DNA of 64,000 nucleotides from assembly GCF_032380675.1 (NCBI RefSeq), contig NZ_JAWDIX010000001.1:1426001-1490000 (forward strand). Direction: 5' to 3'. The notes below the pieces were generated by a model. The model ran no database searches. It saw only the letters and a list, made by a program, of their open reading frames with translations, and was not told the DNA's origin. Both the position numbers and the translations under genes were made by a program. This document shows, piece after piece, positions 35,263 through 44,359 of the stretch. Every line of letters begins with the position of its first letter. Position 1 is the stretch's first letter. This stretch comes from Anaerolentibacter hominis (GTDB taxonomy: Bacteria > Bacillota > Clostridia > Lachnospirales > Lachnospiraceae).

Positions 35263-36270
35263 CTATTGGGATGCGGTTTTCTCCAGCAGATATGTCATTT
35301 GCGAATAAAGCATATCATTGGTTGGTTCCCGGAGCAGCAAAGAAATATAATGATTTCTGTCCTGATCCTTACTGTAAACGATCAGACAGGAACCCGCTTT
35401 ATCTGTAGTGCCGGTTTTTCCGCCCAGCACGGTAATTCCCTCCGGAGCTTTCGTTGTGCGCAGAAAATAACGGTTTGTAGTTTCAAACTCCCGCTCAACC
35501 GTCTTGCCGCTGCTGTCCTTATAGGACGCATGAACCAGACTCGTCTGAATGATATCCGTAAATAAATCATATTTCAGCAATTCGTTAAATATGAGATAGA
35601 TATCATATGCTGTGGTATAGTGGTCGTCGGAATGAAGTCCATGGGAATTGGTAAAATGAGTATCTACCGCCCCCAGAGCCTTCAACTCTTCGTTCATCTG
35701 CTCGCAAAAAGCCTCCTCTGTTCCCGATATATGCTCTGCTACCGCTATTCCGGCATCATTTCCGGAATAAACCAGCAGTACGGTCAGAAGTGTCTTTAAG
35801 TCGATCTTATCCCCTTCTTTAAACCGGCAGAGTTTGGCACCCGGCTCGGTAATATGGGAAGCATTGTAGCTTATGGTGACAATGTCGGACAAATTGCCGT
35901 ATTTCAGCGCCATATAAGCTGTACCCAGCTTAGTTATGCTGGCGGGATAGAGCCTGTCAAAGGCATGAGAAGCATAGAGGGCTTCTCCATCCTCCACATG
36001 CACCAGCATGGCCGCCGCCGCTTTGATCGTATCATCCGCCTCTGTGCCCTCTCCGTCTGCGGGAATTACACACAGATCCTCGGCAAATAAAGGAAGGGTC
36101 TCCGGCGCATCCTCCATCTCAACCGATGAGAGCGCCGCGGAAGATGAAAATCCAAGCAGATAACCGGTTTCTTTTTTGCTGCAGCCGGTCAGCAGAAAAC
36201 AGGCCAGCATGAGCAGTCCAACACTTATTATGATCGTATGTCTTTTTACTGTTTTAGTATTTCCCGCCAA
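35263..36270 (-). CDS. Lipoprotein D-alanyl-D-alanine carboxypeptidase
   Basis: A 335-residue low-molecular-weight penicillin-binding protein of the peptidase S11 type. The lipobox LLTGC puts the lipid on C30. The active site is S111-x-x-K114 (ASITK), with S169-G-N171 and K285-T-G (GGKTGTT). It trims the terminal D-Ala of peptidoglycan stems outside the membrane. It starts with TTG at 36270, close to AGGAG, and overlaps mgsA by 25 bases. Last gene of the minC operon. Confidence 0.92.
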   Translation of the reverse strand: MAGNTKTVKRHTIIISVGLLMLACFLLTGCSKKETGYLLGFSSSAALSSVEMEDAPETLPLFAEDLCVIPADGEGTEADDTIKAAAAMLVHVEDGEALYASHAFDRLYPASITKLGTAYMALKYGNLSDIVTISYNASHITEPGAKLCRFKEGDKIDLKTLLTVLLVYSGNDAGIAVAEHISGTEEAFCEQMNEELKALGAVDTHFTNSHGLHSDDHYTTAYDIYLIFNELLKYDLFTDIIQTSLVHASYKDSSGKTVEREFETTNRYFLRTTKAPEGITVLGGKTGTTDKAGSCLIVYSKDQDRNHYISLLLREPTNDMLYSQMTYLLEKTASQ

Positions 36271-36644
36271 TCCAAGTCTCCTCTGTCCAGTGCTCTGATT
36301 AATAATTCTGCCGTAGCAAGATTGGTAGCCAACGGAATATTATAAGTGTCACAAAGATGTACTACCGTATTCACATCCGGTTCATGGGATTTGGGGGATA
36401 GAGGATCTCTCAAAAATATGACCAGATCAATCTGATTGTGCTCGATCTGAGCCGCCAGCTGCTGCTCTCCGCCCAGGTGTCCCGCCAGATATTTATGGAC
36501 GGATAAATTCGTCGCTTCCTCAATCAGCCTTCCGGTTGTTCCGGTTGCGAAAATCTCATTTTTGCTCAATATTCCCCGATAGGCGATACAGAAATTCTGC
36601 ATCAGTTTCTTTTTGGCATCGTGGGCCACCAAACCTATGTTCAT
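36246..36644 (-). CDS. mgsA: Methylglyoxal synthase
   Basis: A 132-residue enzyme that converts dihydroxyacetone phosphate to methylglyoxal. Motifs are VAHDAKK, ATGTTGRLIEE, GHLGGEQQLAAQI, FLRDPLSPKSHEPDV and catalytic His and Asp in that segment. GGAGG precedes ATG 36644. It lies between rodA and a DD-carboxypeptidase, an arrangement found in several Clostridia, and likely translationally coupled to the latter. Confidence 0.96.
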   Translation of the reverse strand: MNIGLVAHDAKKKLMQNFCIAYRGILSKNEIFATGTTGRLIEEATNLSVHKYLAGHLGGEQQLAAQIEHNQIDLVIFLRDPLSPKSHEPDVNTVVHLCDTYNIPLATNLATAELLIRALDRGDLDWREILKQ

Positions 36645-36657
36645 GAATAAAGTCCTC

Positions 36658-37776
36658 CTATCTCTTTCTCTGCAATCCTATATTAATTACCATACCTAGT
36701 GCAATCATACTGCTTATCATGGAACTGAGGCCGTAGCTCAAAAATGGCAGCGGCAGTCCGGTATTGGGAAGCAGAGATGTGGCAACACCGATATTGACAA
36801 AAACCTGAAAAGCGAACATGGCGGATACGCCGATCGCAATCATATAGCCCAGGAAATCCCTGGACTTCTTGGCAATCACCAGGCACTCAACGATGAGGAT
36901 AGCAAGTAAAATAATTAAAATACAGCAGCCTATAAAACCAAACTCCTCTCCTGCAATGGAGAAGATAAAATCACTCTCACTAACATAAACAGCCATGTGA
37001 TTGCGGTAAGCATCCAAATTTCCGGATATAAATTTACCATACACCCCTCCGGATGAAATCGCCTGAACGGATTTAATCTGCTGATACATGTAAGAGGACG
37101 AATACAATTCCGGATTAAAAAATCCCAACACCCTCTCCTGCTGTTTCCCTGAAAGCAATATCTGGTATGGCTGCTGAACATACCAAACCAACACGGCAAA
37201 TGACGGCAGCCCCACCGCCAGAATAGGTACAATGATTTTGTACGACAATCCGGCCACAAACATCATAACTGCAAAGATAAATACCATGACCATACTGGAA
37301 GAAAGGTCGGTCTGGATCAAAATTAAAAACGTCGGAAAAGCCATAACGGCACAGGCAATCAAAAAGGTGGCAAACCGATCCATCTTATGCCGGTACTTCT
37401 GGCAGAATACTGCCATAATTATAATCAGCGCAATCTTCGCCAGCTCCGAAACCTGCAGGTCCAGAGGCCCCAGCGAGAGCCATCTGTACGCGCCTGTGGT
37501 ATGATCCTCACCCAAAGGAGAAAAACGCACCAGGGCCAGCATAATTATGACAACAGCGTAATATAATATTGCAAGCTTGCACACAAAGTGATAATCCAGC
37601 AATGAGACCACAGCCAATACAGCCAGTCCCAGAAGAAATCCCATAATCTGACGTTTCATCAGAGAATGATCACCGGAAAGATAAAGCATCAGAGAGCTTG
37701 CCATCGCCAGTATAGTTACAATCACTACCATAGAAATGCGATAGTGCTTCCATGTGTAGTTTTTGAAGTTAAACAT
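36658..37776 (-). CDS. rodA: Rod-shape SEDS glycosyltransferase RodA
   Basis: A 372-residue SEDS protein with about ten transmembrane helices. It polymerises peptidoglycan during elongation together with a class B PBP. The conserved extracellular/intramembrane motifs ELAKIALIIIMA, IQTDLSSSMV and LPNTGLPLPFLSYGLSSM are present. Location with minCDE and near mreBCD-PBP2 supports RodA over FtsW or SpoVE. ATG 37776 follows GAGGT. Confidence 0.93.
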   Translation of the reverse strand: MFNFKNYTWKHYRISMVVIVTILAMASSLMLYLSGDHSLMKRQIMGFLLGLAVLAVVSLLDYHFVCKLAILYYAVVIIMLALVRFSPLGEDHTTGAYRWLSLGPLDLQVSELAKIALIIIMAVFCQKYRHKMDRFATFLIACAVMAFPTFLILIQTDLSSSMVMVFIFAVMMFVAGLSYKIIVPILAVGLPSFAVLVWYVQQPYQILLSGKQQERVLGFFNPELYSSSYMYQQIKSVQAISSGGVYGKFISGNLDAYRNHMAVYVSESDFIFSIAGEEFGFIGCCILIILLAILIVECLVIAKKSRDFLGYMIAIGVSAMFAFQVFVNIGVATSLLPNTGLPLPFLSYGLSSMISSMIALGMVINIGLQRKR

Positions 37777-37851
37777 AAAAATACCTCGTATGTCCGGCAG
37801 AACGTTTCCGAATTGTCCGCTATCCTTTCACCATGATCTCCTGTTCAAACA

Positions 37852-38106
37852 TCAGCTGCGCTTGGTATTGAATTTGCGGATCGGTATGTTGGCAAACAAT
37901 ACCGGTATTGTACTGCTCTCTATCTTAATTTCCATTTTGTCTTTGTCTATTTCAACATATTTTGAGATGGTGTGCAGAATATCTTTCTTCATCTGTTCCA
38001 TCATTTCCGGGGAACAATTGGTACGATCGGAAACCAGAACCAATTTCAGCCTGTCTTTGGCAACTTTACCTGAAGTTCTCTTTTGTATAAGATTACGAAA
38101 CATCAT
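37852..38106 (-). CDS. minE: Cell division topological factor MinE
   Basis: An 84-residue MinE. The conserved N-terminal region AKDRLKLVLVSDRTNCSPEMMEQMK and the beta strand KIESSTIPVLFANIPI match MinE, which stimulates MinD ATPase and drives pole oscillation. GGAGG precedes ATG 38106. It lies 125 bases downstream of minD, separated by an inverted repeat. Confidence 0.95.
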   Translation of the reverse strand: MMFRNLIQKRTSGKVAKDRLKLVLVSDRTNCSPEMMEQMKKDILHTISKYVEIDKDKMEIKIESSTIPVLFANIPIRKFNTKRS

Positions 38107-38161
38107 ATTGCTGCCTCCTCTTATTCATGACAAACATTCGACCCGATAAGCTGCTTCTGCC

Positions 38162-38228
38162 CTAAACAACACCCGACGGCTAATTGTGACAAAAGCATCC
38201 GCTTTTACGCGGCGAGCCCGTTGTTTAG
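38162..38228. repeat. Inverted repeat in the minD-minE gap
   Basis: Outer arms CTAAACAAC (38162-38170) and GTTGTTTAG (38220-38228) enclose an inner hairpin AAAAGC-ATCC-GCTTTT. It starts 4 bases after the minD stop and may set the ratio of MinD to MinE by termination or RNA processing. Confidence 0.6.
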
Positions 38229-38231
38229 TGT

Positions 38232-39023
38232 TTATTTGGTCTTTTTTCTTCCGAATAACCGCTGAAAGAATCCCGGCTTTTCGCTCAGGTCCAGATCGGG
38301 CACTTCCTCGCCCAGAATTCTTCTGCAGATATTGGCATATGCTTGTCCGGCCAGAGAATCATTTCCCACGACAGGCTCCCCCTGATTCGTAGACACCACG
38401 ATATCCTCGTCGTCCGGTATCACTCCCAGCAGGTCAACAGCCAGAATCTCCACCACATCCTCCGAAGACATCATATCGCCCCGTTTTACCATATCCGGCC
38501 TGAGGCGGTTGATTACAAGACGCACATCCTTTATTTCGGCAGCCTCCAAAAGTCCTATGATACGGTCGGCATCCCGCACGGCGGATACTTCAGGAGTAGT
38601 CACTACAATGGCGCGGCCTGCACCTGCAATGGCATTTTTAAATCCCTGTTCAATACCTGCCGGGCAGTCCAGAAGCACAAAATCAAACTCTTCCTTTAAT
38701 TCATCGGACAACTTCTTCATCTGCTCCGGGGTAACCGCATTTTTATCCCTCGTCTGAGCCGAAGGAAGAAGATAAAGTCCGGGATAACGCTTGTCCCGTA
38801 TCAGTGCTTGCTTCAAACGGCAGTTTCCTTCAATTACATCCACAAGATTATAGACAATGCGGTTTTCCAGTCCCATCACCACATCCAGATTACGCAGACC
38901 GATATCGGTATCAATCAGTACAACCTTGTTGTCCAGCTTTGACAGCCCGCAGCCCAGATTGGCAGTCGTTGTTGTTTTTCCCACTCCGCCCTTGCCGGAT
39001 GTAACTACAATTACCTCACCCAT
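38232..39023 (-). CDS. minD: Septum-site ATPase MinD
   Basis: A 263-residue deviant Walker A ATPase (GKGGVGKTTT at about 10-19) that positions MinC at the membrane. The C-terminal amphipathic membrane-targeting helix is GFFQRLFGRKK. DTDIGLRNLD and LLDCPAGIEQG are intact. ATG 39023 overlaps the end of minC by 8 bases. Confidence 0.97.
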   Translation of the reverse strand: MGEVIVVTSGKGGVGKTTTTANLGCGLSKLDNKVVLIDTDIGLRNLDVVMGLENRIVYNLVDVIEGNCRLKQALIRDKRYPGLYLLPSAQTRDKNAVTPEQMKKLSDELKEEFDFVLLDCPAGIEQGFKNAIAGAGRAIVVTTPEVSAVRDADRIIGLLEAAEIKDVRLVINRLRPDMVKRGDMMSSEDVVEILAVDLLGVIPDDEDIVVSTNQGEPVVGNDSLAGQAYANICRRILGEEVPDLDLSEKPGFFQRLFGRKKTK

Positions 39024-39696
39024 TTAATAAACCTCCATAAGCTTTGTTTAAGGCATTTCGGGAAAGGACCTCAATATGTATTTCGCCTTCCTCAGCAAAT
39101 GCGATCTTTGTCTTCTTCGACAGGTTTATCTTTCGTTTCTGAGGGGTATGCCATTTCAAATCGCCGATGCGCAGCCGCTGCGGCTGCATATCCATGGCGA
39201 CAATAAAGGCACCGTGATTGCCGGAGGCGCCGGCAAATGCTTCGCCCTCCAGTGATCCCAGGATGACAATATTTCCTTTTGAAATGATTTTGGCGTCGGG
39301 ATAAACATCACCCAGAAAAATAACACTGGTATCGAATTCCGCGACTTGTCCCTTTCGCAGGTTTCCTTTGAAAAACTGTCCTGAATTGGTTCCCAGCTCC
39401 ATGAGCTTGTCCTCCAGCGTTTTTTTGAACAGCCTCTCATTTTCTTCTTTTGCATCTACAATGCAGACAATGCGTAAATCTGAATTGTTCTCAATGGTAT
39501 CCAGTACGTCTCTTTGTTCCTCATTTGTTAATCGTCTGCCCTCAAAGCTCAAAACCACCTGGGCATTTCCAAAAAACCTGGCAGCTTCGGCAAATTTGGC
39601 GGCTATGTTCTCTTTCAGTATTTCAAAATCGGTATCCTCATCCAATACCAGGATGATGCCTGATTTTGTTCCTTTGATCATGACTGAATTATCCAT
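39016..39696 (-). CDS. minC: Septum formation inhibitor MinC
   Basis: A 226-residue MinC that inhibits FtsZ. The start ATG 39696 (MDNSVMIKGTKSG) is chosen since GGGGGT lies five bases upstream; the frame is open further but reads poorly. The N-terminal FtsZ-inhibiting domain covers about 1-100 and the C-terminal beta-helix about 110-215 (GQVAEFDTSVIFLGDVYPDAK). First gene of minCDE-rodA-mgsA-carboxypeptidase. Confidence 0.95.
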   Translation of the reverse strand: MDNSVMIKGTKSGIILVLDEDTDFEILKENIAAKFAEAARFFGNAQVVLSFEGRRLTNEEQRDVLDTIENNSDLRIVCIVDAKEENERLFKKTLEDKLMELGTNSGQFFKGNLRKGQVAEFDTSVIFLGDVYPDAKIISKGNIVILGSLEGEAFAGASGNHGAFIVAMDMQPQRLRIGDLKWHTPQKRKINLSKKTKIAFAEEGEIHIEVLSRNALNKAYGGLLNG

Positions 39697-40006
39697 TTTT
39701 ACCCCCATGCATATCACAGGACTGCGGTACTGCAACAGGAAAGATGTTCCCATTCCACACATGATTTTCAAAATGCAGATCATTCAAACCGATATGCCGC
39801 CTGTCCGGAAATTCCGATAAAAACAGGCAAAACGGCACATCTTTTGCGTAAACTTTCCGCAAACCGCGAAGTTCCATCTACTAATTATACAATTGATATT
39901 TTAAAATTTCAAGGAATCTATACATAATATCCAAAACATCTAATATTACGACAGATTCCTTTTTCTTCCGGCACAATCGCCCTCTGCTATTCGGGAAATT
40001 CCCCCA
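39697..40006. other. Intergenic leader with minC promoter and hairpin
   Basis: This 310-base gap holds no gene. It contains the minC promoter (39884-39912) and, upstream of it, an inverted repeat at 39911-39961 (AAGGAATCT / AGATTCCTT, with inner TAATAT / ATATTA), a probable terminator region for PBP2. The minC leader would be about 180 bases. Confidence 0.55.
39884..39912 (-). promoter_or_regulatory. Promoter of the minCDE-rodA operon
   Basis: On the minus strand TTGAAA (39912-39907), 17-base spacer, TATAAT (39889-39884): a near-perfect sigma-A promoter. Confidence 0.82.
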
Positions 40007-42859
40007 CTAATCGCTGCGGGCGGATGATTTCGGCTTCGTCGCATCCCCGTTAATCAGTTTTTTCGTGTCGCCTACTTTGTAATAATATTGGTAAACATAG
40101 CTGACTAACTCCGCCGCATTGGTAGAGCTGTATCCATTCGGTATCGTTACCTGAACCGCAATCTCCGGATTGTCATAAGGCGCATAGGAGACAAACTGGG
40201 CGTGATCCGGATGGAACGTATTCTGCTGGGCGGTACCCGTCTTGCCGGCCACCGCCACACCGCCGTCCAGAAGGCTCTTAAACAGCCCGGAGACCGAGCT
40301 TCTGCTGCCGTTGCACACTTTCCACATACCGTTATGGATCAGCCGCCAGGTCGTAGGCGAAAAATCCGCTTCGGATGAGACAACCGGTTCTTTTTTCATT
40401 ATGACATTTCCATTCAGATCCCTGATGCTGTCAATCAAAGTCATATCATAGCAGGTTCCGCTGTTGGCAACGGTAGAAACATAACGGCACAGCTGAACCG
40501 GGGTATATGCGTTATTGCCCTGCCCGATCGCGGAACGGATGGAATCCTGTGTGGATATCTTCGGCTCCGCCTCCCCGATCTCCACGCCGGTGGTGGAATC
40601 CAGACCAAACAGCTTCGCATATTTCCTAAGCTTTCTAAGGCCCACATCCGAATTATATACTCCGGATTTCTGGCTCATCTGCCAGCCCATCTCATAGAAG
40701 AAATAGTTGCAGGATACCTCCAGCGCGGTGGTAATATCTATAGTACCGTGGCTGGACGGTGAAATCCAGCATTTTGGAGGCATGGGAATTTTATTAAATA
40801 CAACCTGATCCTTCACCCGTGTGCCTTCCTGCGCCACCCCCTCCTCCAGCGCCGCCGCTGAAGTAAGCATCTTGTAGGTGGACCCGGGTGCCAGCTGCGT
40901 CTGGGTTGCCCGGTTTAAGAAAGGTTTGGAATTGTTGTTGACCAGATAGGTGTAATACTCGGAGTCAATTGTATTGGCCATCTTATTGTTGTCATAGCTG
41001 GGATAGGTAACCATAGCCAGAACCTGCCCGGTGTTCACATCATTTACGACAATCGCGCCGGAACACGGGTCCAGGGCCAGCTGATCAGGCGTAATTTCCA
41101 GCTTCTTGATTTTATTTATAATAAATGAATAGGGCGACATGGCGCCGGATTCCAGCTTCGCTATTGTATCCTTGTCCTTTTTCAAAACACCCTGTTCATA
41201 GAGAAGCAGACAGACTTCTTTTCCGGACAGCTCATAAGAATAGACCATATCACTATAAATCATCTTGGTAAACCGGCTGTCTTTTTTCAGCAGTTCTTCT
41301 ATATAATCCAGAAGCATCCCGTAGAGCTCATCGGTGCTGTAGTAGGAATCGTCTATTTCCAGAACAGACAGATCAATCCAGGTGTTTGCAAGCGCATGCT
41401 GCAAAAAGGCGCTGAGGCTTAATTTATCCTTGGTATACTGAATATATTTGCTGTCTTCTTCGTCAATTTTATCCTGGATCAGGACGCCCTGCTCCAGCAG
41501 AAGCTCATAAATGTGGCTTAAGTACTCCTGCATGGAGTTGCTCAGCTCATTTCCCGCCGCCGTACTGTTTAATCCCATCTTCTGACGGATATTGGACAGC
41601 ACACTCTTCTGCTTGTCAAGATATCTGTTATAAATACTTTTTTCCAGGCTGCTGGCTTTCTTATTGTTAAACTGAGTGACATCAATGACGTTATTGTCGA
41701 TTAAGGCAAAATACACCTCATAGATCGGGATCAGGATACCGCCGGCACGCTCTCCCTTTGTACCTTCGCTTGTTCCGGGGTGGATCTTGTCCAGCAGAAT
41801 ACCGGCAATTCTCCGCTCCAGCAGCTTATAGCAGGCCTCCTGCAGGTCCGCGTCTATCGTCAGATAGACATCATTGCCGGCGGTGGCCTCCACGAATTCC
41901 GACTCTTCAACGACCTGCTGCCGGTTATTGACTTTAACCGTCTTATGCCCCTTTTCTCCCCGGAGATAGGATTCGAATTCTTTTTCCAGACCAGTCTTCC
42001 CGATCTGATCGGTGGAAGAATAAAAATCATCTCCCGCCTCCATGGTCTCCGCCAGGGTTTCCTGGGATATTAAGCCTGTATAGCCCAGAATATGCGCAAA
42101 ATACTCGCTGTAATTATAAACTCTTCTGGTTTCCTCCACCACTTCCACGCCGGGCAGATCCGCGCTGCTCTCCTTGATTGCCACGACAACCTGGTCGGAC
42201 ACATCACTGGCGACGGTGATCGGCATATAATCTTTCATGTAGCGGTAGCGGTTAACATAAAGTGCAAAGCGCACCGACATAATCTCCAGAGCCTCTTCGT
42301 CGGTGTACTCTTCTGAGATATTAAATTTGGGGCTGTCCACTCCCGTATCGTAGCGCAGGAACCTGAAAATCTCTTCCGCCGTGGAATTCTGCTGTTCTTC
42401 CGACAGGTTTTCCGTAGAATAGGCATCCTTGCGGAAACGCAGCAAAGTGCTTCCCTCCGCGGTGAAATAAAACTGCCCGTTTTCGTCCATTGCAATGTAG
42501 AACTCCGTAGCCGGCTTACAGTCGTATTTTTCCAGAATTCCGATCAGAGTTGCAATCATCGTATTCTTTTCCTGAGAGGTGGTAAGGGAACCGTTATCCT
42601 CAATGGTAACTGAATAGCACAGCTCATTGTAGGCAAGGAGTTTCCCGTTCCGGTCATAAAAATTTCCTCTGGTGCTTTTGATCTCACGGGTACGTTCGTC
42701 AATCGCGTCTTCAGAGGAAGCCAGAGTATCCTTGTCCACAATCTGAATCTGAAACAATCCGTGTATCAGCAGAAAAAATAAAACTGTATAGATAATACAG
42801 ATCGGAACAAAACGGGATTTCAATATCTTTTTCAGGTGTTCCAGGAAAACATCAAACAA
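40007..42859 (-). CDS. mrdA: Class B penicillin-binding protein 2, long form
   Basis: A 950-residue elongation transpeptidase. A TTG start at 42859 follows GGAGG by eight bases. One transmembrane anchor lies at about 17-38. The PBP dimer domain follows. The active-site motifs are STYK (near 660), SCN (near 717) and KTG (AGKTGTAQQ, near 874). The catalytic Ser lies about 300 residues later than in typical PBP2 proteins (about 630 residues total), because of an insertion at about 345-625 with helical and charged content. It pairs with RodA. Fourth member of mreB-mreC-mreD-PBP2. Confidence 0.93.
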   Translation of the reverse strand: MFDVFLEHLKKILKSRFVPICIIYTVLFFLLIHGLFQIQIVDKDTLASSEDAIDERTREIKSTRGNFYDRNGKLLAYNELCYSVTIEDNGSLTTSQEKNTMIATLIGILEKYDCKPATEFYIAMDENGQFYFTAEGSTLLRFRKDAYSTENLSEEQQNSTAEEIFRFLRYDTGVDSPKFNISEEYTDEEALEIMSVRFALYVNRYRYMKDYMPITVASDVSDQVVVAIKESSADLPGVEVVEETRRVYNYSEYFAHILGYTGLISQETLAETMEAGDDFYSSTDQIGKTGLEKEFESYLRGEKGHKTVKVNNRQQVVEESEFVEATAGNDVYLTIDADLQEACYKLLERRIAGILLDKIHPGTSEGTKGERAGGILIPIYEVYFALIDNNVIDVTQFNNKKASSLEKSIYNRYLDKQKSVLSNIRQKMGLNSTAAGNELSNSMQEYLSHIYELLLEQGVLIQDKIDEEDSKYIQYTKDKLSLSAFLQHALANTWIDLSVLEIDDSYYSTDELYGMLLDYIEELLKKDSRFTKMIYSDMVYSYELSGKEVCLLLYEQGVLKKDKDTIAKLESGAMSPYSFIINKIKKLEITPDQLALDPCSGAIVVNDVNTGQVLAMVTYPSYDNNKMANTIDSEYYTYLVNNNSKPFLNRATQTQLAPGSTYKMLTSAAALEEGVAQEGTRVKDQVVFNKIPMPPKCWISPSSHGTIDITTALEVSCNYFFYEMGWQMSQKSGVYNSDVGLRKLRKYAKLFGLDSTTGVEIGEAEPKISTQDSIRSAIGQGNNAYTPVQLCRYVSTVANSGTCYDMTLIDSIRDLNGNVIMKKEPVVSSEADFSPTTWRLIHNGMWKVCNGSRSSVSGLFKSLLDGGVAVAGKTGTAQQNTFHPDHAQFVSYAPYDNPEIAVQVTIPNGYSSTNAAELVSYVYQYYYKVGDTKKLINGDATKPKSSARSD

Positions 42860-42862
42860 ATC

Positions 42863-43366
42863 TTATTCCTCCTTGTATTCGAAACGGAGCAGAAAATTGT
42901 TCATGGCATTCAGGGCATGATAAAGGACCACCCCTGCCAGCAGTGTATAGATCAGTTCCGGAATCATCACGGACCGGAAATAGTTGCCCAGGTCCAGTTT
43001 GCTCCGGAGCAGAAATTCAAACAGGTAAAATAAAAAATTATAAAACAGATCGCTTATCCCAACCAGAAACAGGGAAAAGGTAAAATCATTCTGATAATAA
43101 ATCCGGTTGCAGTATCCAATCAGATATCCCACCAGCATATATAAAAAGGCATTCAGCCCGATCAGGCTTCCAAATAAGATATCATAGAGAAGCCCGGATA
43201 AGAACCCGGTAAAGATGCCGAACTTCCTGCCCCGGATATAAGCCATGGATACGGTTACAACCAGAAGCAGATTGGGGACAACATCGGCCAGCGCAAGGGC
43301 CTTGAATACCGTACTCTGCAAAATAATACTTAAAAATATAACCACAACGGTGGCCAGATAAATCAT
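42863..43366 (-). CDS. mreD: Rod shape-determining protein MreD
   Basis: A 167-residue integral membrane protein with five or so helices, beginning with an MreD-like segment (FLSIILQSTVFKALALADVVPNLLL has the family pattern). The RGRKFGIFTGFLSGLLYDI region matches MreD. It overlaps nothing but abuts PBP2 (3 bases), and follows mreC after 91 bases. Part of the elongasome. Confidence 0.93.
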   Translation of the reverse strand: MIYLATVVVIFLSIILQSTVFKALALADVVPNLLLVVTVSMAYIRGRKFGIFTGFLSGLLYDILFGSLIGLNAFLYMLVGYLIGYCNRIYYQNDFTFSLFLVGISDLFYNFLFYLFEFLLRSKLDLGNYFRSVMIPELIYTLLAGVVLYHALNAMNNFLLRFEYKEE

Positions 43367-43457
43367 GCTTACACCAATGCCTTTCCCGTTTCAGGCGCTC
43401 CTGCCGGAGCATGACCGCGGCCCGGCCTTATGCCTTATCGCCAGGTTTTCAAACGTT

Positions 43458-44345
43458 TTATTCTTCATTCAGCATCTGATTCAGTTCTTCCGAGTCCTTC
43501 ACCACAGTAATAACGAGCACCGTGTCCAGGTTGGAAAAATCCACCGCCGGTGTCACATGTCCGGACATCGTCATATTGGAAGAGTCCACAGTAAAGTCGG
43601 ACAGATAGCCGATCAGGATACCCGGAAGGAATTTGTCACTGATATTGGATGTGACCAGCTCATACCCCTCTTTGATCTCGGCATCCTTGTCGATCATCTC
43701 CACTTCCAGCTCCATAACGCCCTGCTCCCGCAGAGACAGGTTTCCATAAACCATACACCGGTCCTGTGTCTTCTGGAAGGAAGCGCCCACATAACTTTTA
43801 TCATCAATAATAGAACGGACTCTGGAATAGTGTTCGCTCACATTCGTGATGATCCCCACCAATCCGTTCCCCGCTATTACATTCATTCCCTCTGTCAATC
43901 CGTCGCTGCTGCCCTTGTCAATCAGGAAACTGTTGAACCAGTTGTCCATGTTGTTGCCCACCACGCGGGCGGCAACCTTGGGATAATCCCCATACGTCTG
44001 ATCCAGTTTGTACAGCTTTCTCAGACTTTCCAATTCATATTTTTCCTGAATCAGAATCTGATTTTGCGCCGACATCTCGTCCAGCTGCTGCTGCAGCGTT
44101 TCATTTTCCTTCAGAACCGTGTCCAGTTTCTGAAAATACTGGACCTTGCCGCTGAAAAATTCACCGATGTTGTGGATTCCTTTCTGCACAGGAGCAAAAA
44201 CCTCCTCCACCGCACTGCGGACGGAATCAAATTTCTGTTCGTATTTAAAAGAAACCACAATCAGAATCACACAGAGCACAGAGCAGGCAATAAACAGATA
44301 TTTCGCCGTGATAGAAAACTTCGATAATTTCTTTCTGCGTTTCAT
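43458..44345 (-). CDS. mreC: Rod shape-determining protein MreC
   Basis: A 295-residue MreC with one N-terminal transmembrane helix (about 13-35), a coiled coil at about 60-110 (ENETLQQQLDEMSAQN) and the C-terminal beta-barrel domain (about 120-290, AARVVGNNMDNWFNSFLIDKG). It scaffolds elongasome proteins outside the membrane. Between mreB and mreD, on one transcript. Confidence 0.95.
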   Translation of the reverse strand: MKRRKKLSKFSITAKYLFIACSVLCVILIVVSFKYEQKFDSVRSAVEEVFAPVQKGIHNIGEFFSGKVQYFQKLDTVLKENETLQQQLDEMSAQNQILIQEKYELESLRKLYKLDQTYGDYPKVAARVVGNNMDNWFNSFLIDKGSSDGLTEGMNVIAGNGLVGIITNVSEHYSRVRSIIDDKSYVGASFQKTQDRCMVYGNLSLREQGVMELEVEMIDKDAEIKEGYELVTSNISDKFLPGILIGYLSDFTVDSSNMTMSGHVTPAVDFSNLDTVLVITVVKDSEELNQMLNEE

Positions 44346-44359
44346 ATTGTGCTGACATC

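Noticed and set aside
43365..44327. Plus-strand open frame of 320 codons
   Set aside because: It is antisense to mreC, which is unambiguous; the translation is His/Gln-rich in the way typical of shadow frames.
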